A stretch of DNA of 26,994 nt, from the IMG/VR virus record IMGVR_UViG_3300017756_000082, positions 1-26,994 of that record. One strand, given 5' to 3'. Each line of letters opens with the position of its first letter. Within the stretch, counting starts at the first letter, position 1. The notes under the pieces are model-generated. The model was not told the origin of the DNA. It did no database searches and was given only the letters and a program-made list of their open reading frames with translations. This stretch comes from a virus. This document shows, in pieces, positions 5,955-14,757 of this stretch. Made by a program: the position numbers and the translations under genes.

Positions 5955-7298
5955 CTAAGCATCATCAGAAGTTGTGGTAGCACCGTTTGAACCATCAAAG
6001 TGTAGCAATAGTTTCGTATAACCATCTGCCGTAAAAGCGGTGTTGGTTGGTGTGAATGCTTGGCTGTATCTTGCCACATTTGACTGTCTCCATTCGTCTA
6101 GGTAACCTTTAATTGAGTAAGGACCGCCTGTGAGATAAGAACCTATCTTGTAATCGTTGTTGGTAAAATTGGTGCTGTTGGAAACACTTATTTTTTCTGT
6201 GCCGTTCAAATAATATTTCAATGTGCCTGATTTTCTCACAAAAGCAATATGATACCATTGGTTTGTGCTCATGTCATGATTGCCTGACATAATTTGAGTA
6301 TTACCTGATCTCAGTTTGAATGTGCTTCCGCCAGGCTCAAAATATCCATTTAGTCTGCTGGAAACACCACTTCCTGTGTCAAAAAAGTATCTGCCATACT
6401 GACTGGTGAAGTCTGTTGGATAGTAGAAAAATTCTATGGTAAAATCGCCTGAACCTATGTTGAGAACTGTGTGATCAGGATCCACTGACCCTTCACCATC
6501 ATAATAAGCACTGGTGGCACCAAATTTGGCTTGTGTTGTGCTGAGTTCAGTATTACCGCCAAAAGTTGACACCGTGACTGCTGAATCAGTTCTTGGACCA
6601 TCATCCAATATCACTGTGCTGTTGTTGTCTCCATCACCGTGTAATAGTAGATGTGTGTGTTCGTCTGCCGTGAATGCTGATGAAGGCACTGTGAAATTTG
6701 ATGAATATCTTGCGTGACCTTTTGAAACTCTAAATTCATCCACGTATCCTTGACCATCGTATGCTGATGACAATGAATTTTGGAATATTAACATTTCGTC
6801 GTGTGCGTAATTGTTTGAGTCTGAATAGGTAGAACCTACCTGTGTGCCATCCACAAATAATCTTGTTGATGCTGACGCTCTGCTCAATGCTATGTGTTGC
6901 CAAGCATTGGCTTGTAGCACTGAACCTGAATCAATTGCTGTGGCGCTGTTCACATACAAAAAATATTTGTCTGTGGGGTTGGAATACAACAATATTTTTG
7001 CGCCGTTTGAACCACCACGCAAATCCACAGCATTATAATTTGCGGACAATGTTGGCATATACTGCCACCATTCAATAGTGAAGTCGCCTGTGCCAAAGTC
7101 TAGAGCGCCATTGTCTGTGACGTCAATGTAATCACCACTACCATCCATATAGATTGATGAACCACCAAATTTATTTTGTGTTGTTGAAATTTTTGTGTCG
7201 CCCTCAAGACCAATCTCCATTGAAGCAGATGTTCTTGGACCAAGTGAGGCCGCTGAGCCACTGTTTGCTAAAAAAGATAATCTACTTGCTCCTAGCAT
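5955..7298 (-). CDS. Two-domain LamG (concanavalin-like lectin) fibre protein
   Basis: The 447 residues hold two laminin-G/concanavalin A-like jelly rolls (about 45-225 and 260-440). Each shows the LamG-3 hallmarks: YxDGxGDYIDV, GDFTIEWW or GDFTIEFF, a WQHIALSR or WYHIAFVR strand, a LFVDGTQVGS or KYYLNGTEKI hairpin, GYVDEFRVSKGHARYS or GYLDEWRQSNVARYS, and a closing LLLHxDG. Such domains usually bind carbohydrates, so this is a candidate receptor-binding protein on the virion. The N-terminus (LGASRLSFLANSGSAASLGP) may attach it. The gene stops right after the second LLLHFDGSNG linker, as if a longer domain array were cut. A strong AGGAGG precedes the ATG. Confidence 0.85.
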   Translation of the reverse strand: MLGASRLSFLANSGSAASLGPRTSASMEIGLEGDTKISTTQNKFGGSSIYMDGSGDYIDVTDNGALDFGTGDFTIEWWQYMPTLSANYNAVDLRGGSNGAKILLYSNPTDKYFLYVNSATAIDSGSVLQANAWQHIALSRASASTRLFVDGTQVGSTYSDSNNYAHDEMLIFQNSLSSAYDGQGYVDEFRVSKGHARYSSNFTVPSSAFTADEHTHLLLHGDGDNNSTVILDDGPRTDSAVTVSTFGGNTELSTTQAKFGATSAYYDGEGSVDPDHTVLNIGSGDFTIEFFYYPTDFTSQYGRYFFDTGSGVSSRLNGYFEPGGSTFKLRSGNTQIMSGNHDMSTNQWYHIAFVRKSGTLKYYLNGTEKISVSNSTNFTNNDYKIGSYLTGGPYSIKGYLDEWRQSNVARYSQAFTPTNTAFTADGYTKLLLHFDGSNGATTTSDDA

Positions 7299-7310
7299 TG
7301 TGAATACCTC

Positions 7311-7760
7311 CTATGCTTGAAAGTCAGTTGCTATTGATGTAAAATATGTAGTGCCATCAAAAAAAATAGAAACAACTGAATCATTGGTTAGTGTTTTGTT
7401 ACCACCTGCGAATTTGTAAGCACCAGTGCCTGAAGCATTACCGCTACCTGACACAATCAATGTGACAGATTGACCTGTTGCCGCATCTGAGAATGCTGGT
7501 AAACTTAAACCTGATGATATTGTGACAGATTGAACATTACCGTTTGCCACTGTGAGTGTGGGAGAATCTGTTGAACCCAATGCGTGTACAGTTTCTTTGT
7601 AATCTTTCAACTGTGGCGCTAACACTACCTGATCAGAACAATCAAAATTGCCTGTTAAAGGTGTCTCTACTTTGTCATTGTTCAGATTGTTAAAATTGGC
7701 ATCACCTTCTGTGTGGGTAAGTGCTGAACCTTTGCCTGATCTTGTTACTATTGTTGACAT
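7311..7760 (-). CDS. Tail fibre protein with N-terminal virion-attachment motif
   Basis: The 149-residue protein opens with TRSGKGSALTHTEGDANFNNLNNDK. This TRxGKGxxLTxxExDxNFxNLN pattern is common at the N-termini of phage fibre and fibre-associated proteins and probably attaches them to the tail. The remainder is beta-rich (TLTVANGNVQSVTISSGL, ATGQSVTLIVSGSGNASG) and ends with strands GAYKFAGGNKTLTNDSVV and SIFFDGTTYFTSIA, like a small trimeric knob. It would sit at the tail tip with the LamG proteins downstream. Initiation shares the AAGGAGACAACAATGTC context with the preceding gene. Confidence 0.7.
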   Translation of the reverse strand: MSTIVTRSGKGSALTHTEGDANFNNLNNDKVETPLTGNFDCSDQVVLAPQLKDYKETVHALGSTDSPTLTVANGNVQSVTISSGLSLPAFSDAATGQSVTLIVSGSGNASGTGAYKFAGGNKTLTNDSVVSIFFDGTTYFTSIATDFQA

Positions 7761-7788
7761 TGTTGTCTCCTTAAATTTTGTTTCTTCT

Positions 7789-7842
7789 CTACCAGTGCCT
7801 TAGAATGCTGTGTATGCCAAGCAATAAGAATGACACTGGTAG
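7789..7842 (-). promoter_or_regulatory. Leader stem-loop upstream of 149-aa fibre gene
   Basis: A perfect 9-bp inverted repeat (CTACCAGTG 7789-7797 / CACTGGTAG 7834-7842) encloses a 36-base loop in the gap between two small fibre genes. There is no T-run after it on the minus strand, so a terminator is unlikely. It sits about 30 bases upstream of the ATG at 7760 and may stabilise the leader or mark an RNA-processing site. Confidence 0.45.
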
Positions 7843-7868
7843 GAAACTGTGAAATACAATATCTATTA

Positions 7869-8285
7869 TTATGCTAAAGATATTGATAAGTTGCCAGATG
7901 ATACTTGGAAAGTATCTCCAGACTCAATCGTTTTAGCAGTTGTGACCGCTCCCCAGAAAAGTACATTTCCAGAAGTTGATGCGTCCATAATTGCCACGTG
8001 AGTTATGCTACCCCAAGTTGATGTTGCGGCAGTAAAAGTCACTGTTGCTGAGTTTGATGCTGAACCACCAGAAGCAGAACCAAATGCGATGGTCTGTCTT
8101 CCATAAGCGGATCCAGATGTTGTAATTTCATCAGAGATAGTGCCTGCTTCTAAATTAGTTGCGGCATTGCCTGACGTGTTTGTGAACAGAGCAAGATACA
8201 CGTCACCAGTGTTGAATGAGAATTCAGTAGTGGCTAAAACGTGGTCTAATACCTTGTTTTCTGTATAGTTTGATGCGGCTGACAT
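7869..8285 (-). CDS. Tail-fibre-associated structural protein, 138 aa
   Basis: The small beta-rich protein follows a widely seen phage pattern: ASNYTENKVLDHVL at the N-terminus, DVYLALFTN, AYGRQTIAFGSASGG, then a WGSITHVAIMDASTSGN core, and a last strand SGDTFQVSSGNLSISL. Proteins of this pattern are annotated as tail fibre or minor tail components and are usually found with LamG-type fibres. It is Ser/Thr/Ala-rich with no cysteines. Initiation uses AAGGAGACAACAATG, identical over 18 bases to the next gene's start region. It has its own gap with hairpins on the upstream side, which suggests separately tuned expression. Confidence 0.75.
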   Translation of the reverse strand: MSAASNYTENKVLDHVLATTEFSFNTGDVYLALFTNTSGNAATNLEAGTISDEITTSGSAYGRQTIAFGSASGGSASNSATVTFTAATSTWGSITHVAIMDASTSGNVLFWGAVTTAKTIESGDTFQVSSGNLSISLA

Positions 8286-8308
8286 TGTTGTCTCCTTTTC
8301 ATTGTTAT

Positions 8309-8346
8309 TGATTGTCTATTTCAAACAGACAATCATTGACTGTCTG
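8309..8346 (-). promoter_or_regulatory. Mutually exclusive leader hairpins
   Basis: Plus-strand TGATTGTCT (8309-8317) pairs perfectly over 9 bp with AGACAATCA (8327-8335). The central CAGACA (8326-8331) can instead pair with TGTCTG (8341-8346). The two stems share bases, so only one can form, an attenuator-like arrangement in the leader of the 138-aa gene. It ends about 24 bases before that gene's ATG. Confidence 0.45.
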
Positions 8347-8353
8347 ATACAAT

Positions 8354-8361
8354 TATTTATC
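8354..8361 (-). promoter_or_regulatory. GATAAATA late-promoter-like element
   Basis: The minus strand reads GAGATAAATAATTG, one base off the T4-type late octamer, about 70 bases before the 138-aa gene and upstream of a stem-loop leader. Since a T-rich tract follows the upstream gene, a new transcript could begin here. The motif is short and AT-rich, so chance is possible. Confidence 0.22.
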
Positions 8362-8365
8362 TCAA

Positions 8366-8398
8366 ACCTAAAAAAACCTTAAAAAACCTTGGAAAAAC
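8366..8398 (-). repeat. T-rich tandem decamer after adhesin gene
   Basis: Directly after the adhesin stop the minus strand has two adjacent copies of AAGGTTTTTT (8371-8380 and 8381-8390) followed by a third partial copy. The tract is T-rich on the transcribed strand and could help end or slow transcription, but no strong stem precedes it. Confidence 0.45.
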
Positions 8399-10834
8399 TT
8401 AAACGTGATATTCAACAACAACACCACCTGATATACCATTAGTTAGAGCAATAAATGTTCCGCCATTTGGTTGTGATTGTCCTCTTCCACCAGAACCCAT
8501 AGCAGTCTGAACGGTGCTTGTAGGCGTATTTGTTGCGGCTGAACCACCATATCCACCAAGGGCATAACCATATAAACCACCACCAGGTAAACCTACACTA
8601 TAATTTCCAGCATTGACACTGGCATTGCCGCCACCAGTACCAGCGCCTGCGGCACCTCCCCAAACTGCTGGTCCTGACACACCGCTACCTGACCAAAAAC
8701 CTGCTCCTCCAGAAAAACCATTTGGTGAATTTGCGCCATTGGTTGACGTGCTACCATCACTTGTGCCACCATTGGTGCCTGCTGAAACTTGAATGTTTGA
8801 ACCATTGTTAGCATACAAAATTCTTGTGTATGCCTGACTGCTTGAAGCAGAATATACTGAAACTGGATATTGTCCAAGATTTACAGATAAATTGGTATGT
8901 TGTACAACTTCGCCACCACTACCGCCACCACCTGCTGAACCTGTTCCAGAAGTTGAGCCACCATTACCACCTGAACCAATCACTGTGACATCCATTCTCA
9001 TATATAATCTATTTTCAACAGTTGGATAAATGGTTCCGCTATTTTGTAGTGTGGTTGTTGAATTGGCAAGGTTGTTCACAATGCTTCCTGTTCTGTTTAA
9101 ATTAAATGTTTGATTGGCAATAGTATTACTATTTTTTGTTAATGTCACTGTGACTGTGGTGTCATTGCCATTATCTTGTAAAGGAAAATATTTTAATTGA
9201 CTGATGATAGTGTTTAGAGTGCTTTTATATGATGTATAACTGATAGGATTTGTTAGACTGACATTATTTGTGTCTTGTGATATGTATCCCATTCCAGCAT
9301 TGAACGTAATTGTGTATTGTGCGTTTGGATCTGTGTCAAAATCACTTATATATGGTGTATTTGATGAAAAAATTAAATTGGCTTGATTTGTAGCATAAGT
9401 TCTTGTGATATTCATATCTGTCAAATCAATGTCTAAAGGTGAACCTAAATTACAAGTTAAGCCTTTTGCCTGCGTGTTACCTTGCGGTGTTGTCACACTA
9501 AAATTTAGTGTAAAGTTTTGATCATAATCAACACCTGGTTCAAAAGATACAGCGTCAAGAGATGTGTTAATTTGTGTGAGTGTACCACTGAATGTTAAAA
9601 CTTTGGTGCTTGAATTAAATGTTGCGTTTGTGGCAGACATTGTGTCAACAGCATTAGTGTCTGAAGGTGTAATTGTAAGTGAATATGTTCCTGTCCCACC
9701 TTGATTAACATAAATGTAATCAGAAATTTTAGGCACATCTGCTAAAGTTGTTGATGTGTCTTCAACGTAATTGAATGTATCTGTCGCATCTAATAGATAT
9801 GCGTTGTTTGGCGTAACCGCGATAACCGTTGCTTGTAAAGTGAAATTGCTTTGTTGTGCTGATTCACCATATTCATAATTAGGATTTTTAGTAATTGTAC
9901 AACTTAAAGTGGCAGATGAAACTTTTAATGATGTCAAATCAGGGAAGTCTATAGTACCTGTTGTCCATCTGTGTTCTTGATCATTGTCAAATCCAAATGC
10001 GGCTAATCCATCCCTGTCTTTCACAGCGCCTTCCTCTATCAACACATAATAAGTGGTATTGGCATCTATCAAACCTGTTGTGACCAATGTGATCTGATTG
10101 CCTGAAATTGTAAGGTTAAGGTCCGTTGAGTCTGATGGATCATATGTTCTTAACAAACTGTCTTCAATACCTGTGTTTGCTGTGCCACCCATATTAGAAT
10201 GAGAAGTACAATAGTAAAATAAATCTGGACCGCTCTGAGGCACAACGAAAGTTAAAGTGTTGGCACTGGTGTTTCTTGTGACACCAGTTGTATATTCTGT
10301 GCCGCCACCGTGTGTGCCGTCTGCTGTGGTTGATAGAGCAAATGGATGTGCTGATGGATATGTGAAAACATAAGTGTTGGTTTCATACAAGTTCAATGTG
10401 GCTTGTTGTACACCATCCACATAAAAATATCCTCCTGATGCTGTCACTGTCACATTTATTGTTTGTGGTGATGCTGTGTCTTTAAACAATTTGTATGTGC
10501 CACTGGTGCCTGCCAATATTTGTCTGTCGTAGGTGTATCTTATGAATGTGTTGTTGATCACATTGGTGCCACCATCTGTTGGTTCATCCACTTGAATCTG
10601 TGGTCCTGTTGAATTGGTTGTGAATGTGCCCAAACCAGTCACAGCAGGATTTGGAAATTTTGAACCTTCTGTTTCTTTTACAAAATCCTGTTCTAAATCA
10701 ATTGTGTAGGTTGTGCCTGCGGCAAATGTTATGCCTGCGGCAAATGTGTCAATGACGACTTTTTTTCTGTCATTTTTAAGTTGACATTTAGCAATCACTT
10801 CCAGTGTTGCTGGGTACATATAAACTGTTGCCAT
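8399..10834 (-). CDS. Tail fibre/adhesin with cupredoxin-like domain and glycine-rich tip
   Basis: This 811-residue protein is probably displayed at the tail tip. It begins with SbsA-like Ig modules (20-75 and about 240-295, the latter with YYVLIEEGAVKDRDG). Between them lies a cupredoxin-like domain (about 127-220) with the motif pattern of blue copper proteins: H163 in HPFALS, DGTHGGGTEYTTGV, then YYC209TSH212SNM215GG, giving His, Cys, His and Met. A middle beta section is cadherin-like. The last ~190 residues are glycine-rich (for example GGGGSGGEVV, GGGLYGYALGGYGG), like polyglycine-II receptor-binding tips of T-even adhesins. It overlaps the J-like gene by one base. Whether copper is bound is unknown. 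Confidence 0.75.
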   Translation of the reverse strand: MATVYMYPATLEVIAKCQLKNDRKKVVIDTFAAGITFAAGTTYTIDLEQDFVKETEGSKFPNPAVTGLGTFTTNSTGPQIQVDEPTDGGTNVINNTFIRYTYDRQILAGTSGTYKLFKDTASPQTINVTVTASGGYFYVDGVQQATLNLYETNTYVFTYPSAHPFALSTTADGTHGGGTEYTTGVTRNTSANTLTFVVPQSGPDLFYYCTSHSNMGGTANTGIEDSLLRTYDPSDSTDLNLTISGNQITLVTTGLIDANTTYYVLIEEGAVKDRDGLAAFGFDNDQEHRWTTGTIDFPDLTSLKVSSATLSCTITKNPNYEYGESAQQSNFTLQATVIAVTPNNAYLLDATDTFNYVEDTSTTLADVPKISDYIYVNQGGTGTYSLTITPSDTNAVDTMSATNATFNSSTKVLTFSGTLTQINTSLDAVSFEPGVDYDQNFTLNFSVTTPQGNTQAKGLTCNLGSPLDIDLTDMNITRTYATNQANLIFSSNTPYISDFDTDPNAQYTITFNAGMGYISQDTNNVSLTNPISYTSYKSTLNTIISQLKYFPLQDNGNDTTVTVTLTKNSNTIANQTFNLNRTGSIVNNLANSTTTLQNSGTIYPTVENRLYMRMDVTVIGSGGNGGSTSGTGSAGGGGSGGEVVQHTNLSVNLGQYPVSVYSASSSQAYTRILYANNGSNIQVSAGTNGGTSDGSTSTNGANSPNGFSGGAGFWSGSGVSGPAVWGGAAGAGTGGGNASVNAGNYSVGLPGGGLYGYALGGYGGSAATNTPTSTVQTAMGSGGRGQSQPNGGTFIALTNGISGGVVVEYHV

Positions 10835-13800
10835 TATTCGTAGTCCTCTATGGTTACTGCTGATGATGAAGCAGGTATGGTTGCGTGAACATTGCCAAGG
10901 TTATCTTTAATAACAGCATTGCCTGAACCTTTTTCAATTGGTCTGTCAAATATTTGTACAATTCCTGTGTCGCTTGGTGAACCATTTGTTATTGTGGCTG
11001 TTGGTGCTTCAGGTCCTGGATCTGTCACAAACGTGGCAGTGGTTGTGTCTGAGATGCCAGCAAATTGTAAATCAGGACAACCAGCATTCACAATGGCTCC
11101 TGCTGATATGTTCACATAATAAGTGGTGTTGGTATCCAAATCCACTGTGGGATTCAAATACACCGTGTCTGTTTCAATCCAGAACAATTCATTGATCTGA
11201 TTGTCTGTGAATGTGTGTGCCACATTGAACACTTGATGCGTCACAGCACCAGTCTTGTAGAGTGTGATGGTGCCTGATGTGCCAAATGCTATTGAATCAC
11301 TAAATTTTAATCTTATTTCAGTCTGTGTGTCTACGTCTGAAAATTCATTTAATGAATTGTTGGCACTGGTCACAATTAATATTACAAAATCCATACTTGC
11401 CACAGTGAAGTTTAGATTGTCTGTTTTGATGATGGCATTGTTGCCCAATGAATGATTACAGTCTGTGATATCTTCCACAGCGAACACAATGTCTGCTGGT
11501 GCTATGATGTAATGGTCTCTGCCCAATACTGCTTTGCTTTCTATGTTGCTGTATATCACTTGTTTTTTATTTAAAGGATTCACAACACCTGTGGATGCCG
11601 CAATGGTTCCTTCTGACAGGTCCGTTAGAGCATTCATTATGGATATTGTGCCTGAACCAACTTTTACTTCTTTGTCAAATTGTAGTATCAACACACTTTC
11701 AGGACAAATTGTGCCTGTGTCTTGTGTGATTGTGAATGTTTTGTCTGTGGCTGTGTCCGCATTCATTGTGGCAATGAATGTGCTGATGTTGGTTATCTCC
11801 ACGTCCTTGTTTTTGGTACACAATGTTGGTGGATTGGTCGTGTTGGTATAAAATTTAAATGGTGTGGTTTCTGTAAATTGTTTGGCAAACAAAAAGGTGT
11901 CAATATTACACGCACCTGTGCTGGGTGTTGTTGGCGATGTGCCTGCGAATGAATATGCTGAGGTTGTGTAAGCAGGTGTATTGAAGTTCCAGGTTGTAGA
12001 ACCTATTTCTTCTCCCACTGCGTCATAGTCTGTGGCTGTGTCTGAATAATCTGTGCCACAATCTTCATATCTTTTGGTTTTGCCTGTTATTTCTGGTGAA
12101 ACAAAATCACAATATGTCACAACACCTTCATCCATTAAGATGTAGTAGTCTGTTTTTAAATCTCTGTTGCTGAATCCAATTGCCAATGCGTTGTTGTTAA
12201 GAGTAAAATCACTTGCGTTGCTTGTGGTGTTTTTAGTTTCAACCAATGTGCCATCACTTTTGTACAATTTAACATTTTTGTCTGAACCCAAACTTAAAGC
12301 GCCATAAAATACGTTGGCTGTGGAATCTGTTGCTGTTCTTCCATACAACACATAATAATCTCCTGTGATAGGTGCTTTGTCACTGGTATATTCGCCTGTT
12401 GAATCCAAATGTGTTGTTCTGTCTGGTGGATAACGATCCACAATGTTTAATTTTGGTGATACAGGTGCCACTGTGTATTTCTCAATTTCTGGAACCCAAG
12501 CAGATCCATTCCAAATCAAACCATCTCCTGCTTCTGGTGGTGTGCCTCCTGCTGAAAATAGATTGGTATTGACTGTGACTGTGACAGCGTCAGCACTCTG
12601 AGTGGCTGTGACAGCATTACCCACAAAATTAATTTCTGCTGGTGTTGATGTGAGTGTGGTACCTTCGTCTTTAACTGTGATATTGTTGCCTGCTCCAGGT
12701 AATGGGTCTGAACCTCCTATGTCAATTTTTCCGTTGGTAGCATCTTTGATTAGGTCCGCCATTCTTTGGAATAAAGACTTGTTGCCTGTCATACCTGAAA
12801 AGAAACCATCCAGTTTCAATAATAGTTCTACCAATGAAAGAGCACCCAACAGTCTGCCCAAAGTGCCACTGTTGACATCTGTGTTATCTCCTAAGGCATC
12901 TGGCACTTGTTCAGGTGTGTAGTCAACCAACCCTGATGGTGATGTGAAAGGTCCTGTGGTTGTTGAATTAACACCTCTTGTTTTAAAAAAATATTGATCA
13001 TTTGCCAATGCGTCATAATCCAATGTGACTGTGGTTCCTGATGAGAACACACCTCCGTTGGCAGGACGTTCTGTGGCAATCAATTGATATGATCTGTTTT
13101 CGTCTCCTGTGACACCTACATCTGTTGTTCTCCAGAATTCTATTGCTTCAACCAATCCTGTGGGTGATCCACAAGTGATTTCAACTCTTGGTCTGCTGTC
13201 ACTTTCAAATTTTGTAACCTGTAAATTGCTTGGCACACCAATTGAACCTATTGTGATGATTCCATTGGCATCTGTTCTTGTGAAACGATATAAATCTGCT
13301 GTTGAATACACATTGGCATCATATTCCAATGCCACCATCTTCATTGTTAAGGCACCATCTGCGTCTTGTGTTTCCTGTATGCTGATGATTCTAAATACTT
13401 TTGATGTGAAACCCAGTCTTGAATTGGTAACATCTATAAGGTCACCTGCTTTTAAATTGATGTATGTGAAATCTGTTTCAAAGTCTATCACAAGATTGAC
13501 TCTGCTCTGTTTTAATTCAATGATACCTAACAGTTGTGCCTGTATTGGTTCATTGATTACATCATATGTGAGTTGAAGTGTGTTGTTTTCTTCATTGCTG
13601 TTTCTGTCTGATGCTGGTATTTCAACTGTGACAAAGTCTGCTGTATCTCGTATGTCCCTGTTGGGGAACTCCACCTTGACTTTGTTGTAAAGGTCTCTTA
13701 AACCTGTTGAGGCAACATTTATATTGCCTATAATATTTGAATCTGTGAATGATGCTGTGGATGTGCCTGCTTGATTGATTGTGACACCCCATTTACCTTC

Positions 13801-14757
13801 GTGTATGTCATATTTCAAATAACTTGCGGCAGATGATGCCACTTTTTCTATGTTTTCCATAACTGGTCTGGCTGTGTCCAGCAAACCATTAATCTGATAT
13901 CTGTCTGCGAGTGTTTGTGCTCCAGTGCCTTGATCATCGTATGCCACACCAGTGTCTGAATATGTGTTCAATGCTGTGAGGCTGGTCTGATCAATGTAAT
14001 TCTCGTGTATGCCAGCACCGTATGTGGTGTTGGTCATATAATCAAACAATACATCACCAGGTTTCTTCATATCATTGTCAATTTCAAATTCAAAATTACC
14101 CAGTTGTGTCAAACCTTTATCTCTGTTGTAATTGATTTCAACCACAGCAAATAGTAAGTTTGTCATTTGGTGTGTTGTACTGCCCCAATTAGGCATTACA
14201 GAATAAGCATTGGGATAAGAAGCATTTGTATAACCATCTGGTATGCTTGGTGTGCCTGAACCTCCAGCATAACAATATATTTTTACCAATCCTGCCAATG
14301 ATGTGTCTATGCCTGTGGCACTGACACCAACTGATGCCACTGTGAATCCATCAGAAGCAAAATTAACTTTTTGTTTGTTAAGATACACATCTTTGAATGT
14401 GTATGTGCTACCTGATGAATCACTCAATTTGGTTGATGTTGTTTCAGACAGTGTTAGACAGAATGTCATTGTCTGATTGTTGTTGGTCATATGGGCATCT
14501 GTTATAATGCCTCCAAAAAAGGCTGAACCATATAGAACAGGTATCTTGTGATCTGTTGCTGGTGGTAGTTGTAGTCTTACACCTTCATCAATGTTGGCAA
14601 CTTCGTCAATGTCGTTGTCTTTGTTGACATTACGATTTAATTTAAAAACAAGATAGGCAAGTGCCGCTGTGGTAACCAATGTGCTGGCAGTTTGATTGCC
14701 TTTAAAAAATGTTTTTGCTTTGTTGCCAAAGTTTTTTATGCCATCAAGAAAACTCAT
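10834..14757 (-). CDS. J-like tail hub / central tip protein with Ig-like extension
   Basis: This 1307-residue protein is the host-facing hub. It has a hydrophobic N-terminal segment (24-38), then KIPVLYGSAFFGGIITDA (about 71-88) and GDVLFDYMTNTTYGAGI, both hallmarks of J-type tail hubs. NLKAGDLIDVTNSRLGF follows near 440, an FN3-like domain near 505-615, a helical spacer near 625-670, and the beta segment NITVKDEGTTLTSTPAEINF (about 695-714). The last 500 residues resemble SbsA/Big-type Ig repeats ending in YYVxxxxGAxxxxxC, for example YYVNISAGAIVNAGCPDLQF. The hub core would close the tail tube and trigger DNA release; the Ig modules would reach towards the cell surface. Start and stop both overlap their neighbours (TAATG). 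Confidence 0.85.
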   Translation of the reverse strand: MSFLDGIKNFGNKAKTFFKGNQTASTLVTTAALAYLVFKLNRNVNKDNDIDEVANIDEGVRLQLPPATDHKIPVLYGSAFFGGIITDAHMTNNNQTMTFCLTLSETTSTKLSDSSGSTYTFKDVYLNKQKVNFASDGFTVASVGVSATGIDTSLAGLVKIYCYAGGSGTPSIPDGYTNASYPNAYSVMPNWGSTTHQMTNLLFAVVEINYNRDKGLTQLGNFEFEIDNDMKKPGDVLFDYMTNTTYGAGIHENYIDQTSLTALNTYSDTGVAYDDQGTGAQTLADRYQINGLLDTARPVMENIEKVASSAASYLKYDIHEGKWGVTINQAGTSTASFTDSNIIGNINVASTGLRDLYNKVKVEFPNRDIRDTADFVTVEIPASDRNSNEENNTLQLTYDVINEPIQAQLLGIIELKQSRVNLVIDFETDFTYINLKAGDLIDVTNSRLGFTSKVFRIISIQETQDADGALTMKMVALEYDANVYSTADLYRFTRTDANGIITIGSIGVPSNLQVTKFESDSRPRVEITCGSPTGLVEAIEFWRTTDVGVTGDENRSYQLIATERPANGGVFSSGTTVTLDYDALANDQYFFKTRGVNSTTTGPFTSPSGLVDYTPEQVPDALGDNTDVNSGTLGRLLGALSLVELLLKLDGFFSGMTGNKSLFQRMADLIKDATNGKIDIGGSDPLPGAGNNITVKDEGTTLTSTPAEINFVGNAVTATQSADAVTVTVNTNLFSAGGTPPEAGDGLIWNGSAWVPEIEKYTVAPVSPKLNIVDRYPPDRTTHLDSTGEYTSDKAPITGDYYVLYGRTATDSTANVFYGALSLGSDKNVKLYKSDGTLVETKNTTSNASDFTLNNNALAIGFSNRDLKTDYYILMDEGVVTYCDFVSPEITGKTKRYEDCGTDYSDTATDYDAVGEEIGSTTWNFNTPAYTTSAYSFAGTSPTTPSTGACNIDTFLFAKQFTETTPFKFYTNTTNPPTLCTKNKDVEITNISTFIATMNADTATDKTFTITQDTGTICPESVLILQFDKEVKVGSGTISIMNALTDLSEGTIAASTGVVNPLNKKQVIYSNIESKAVLGRDHYIIAPADIVFAVEDITDCNHSLGNNAIIKTDNLNFTVASMDFVILIVTSANNSLNEFSDVDTQTEIRLKFSDSIAFGTSGTITLYKTGAVTHQVFNVAHTFTDNQINELFWIETDTVYLNPTVDLDTNTTYYVNISAGAIVNAGCPDLQFAGISDTTTATFVTDPGPEAPTATITNGSPSDTGIVQIFDRPIEKGSGNAVIKDNLGNVHATIPASSSAVTIEDYE

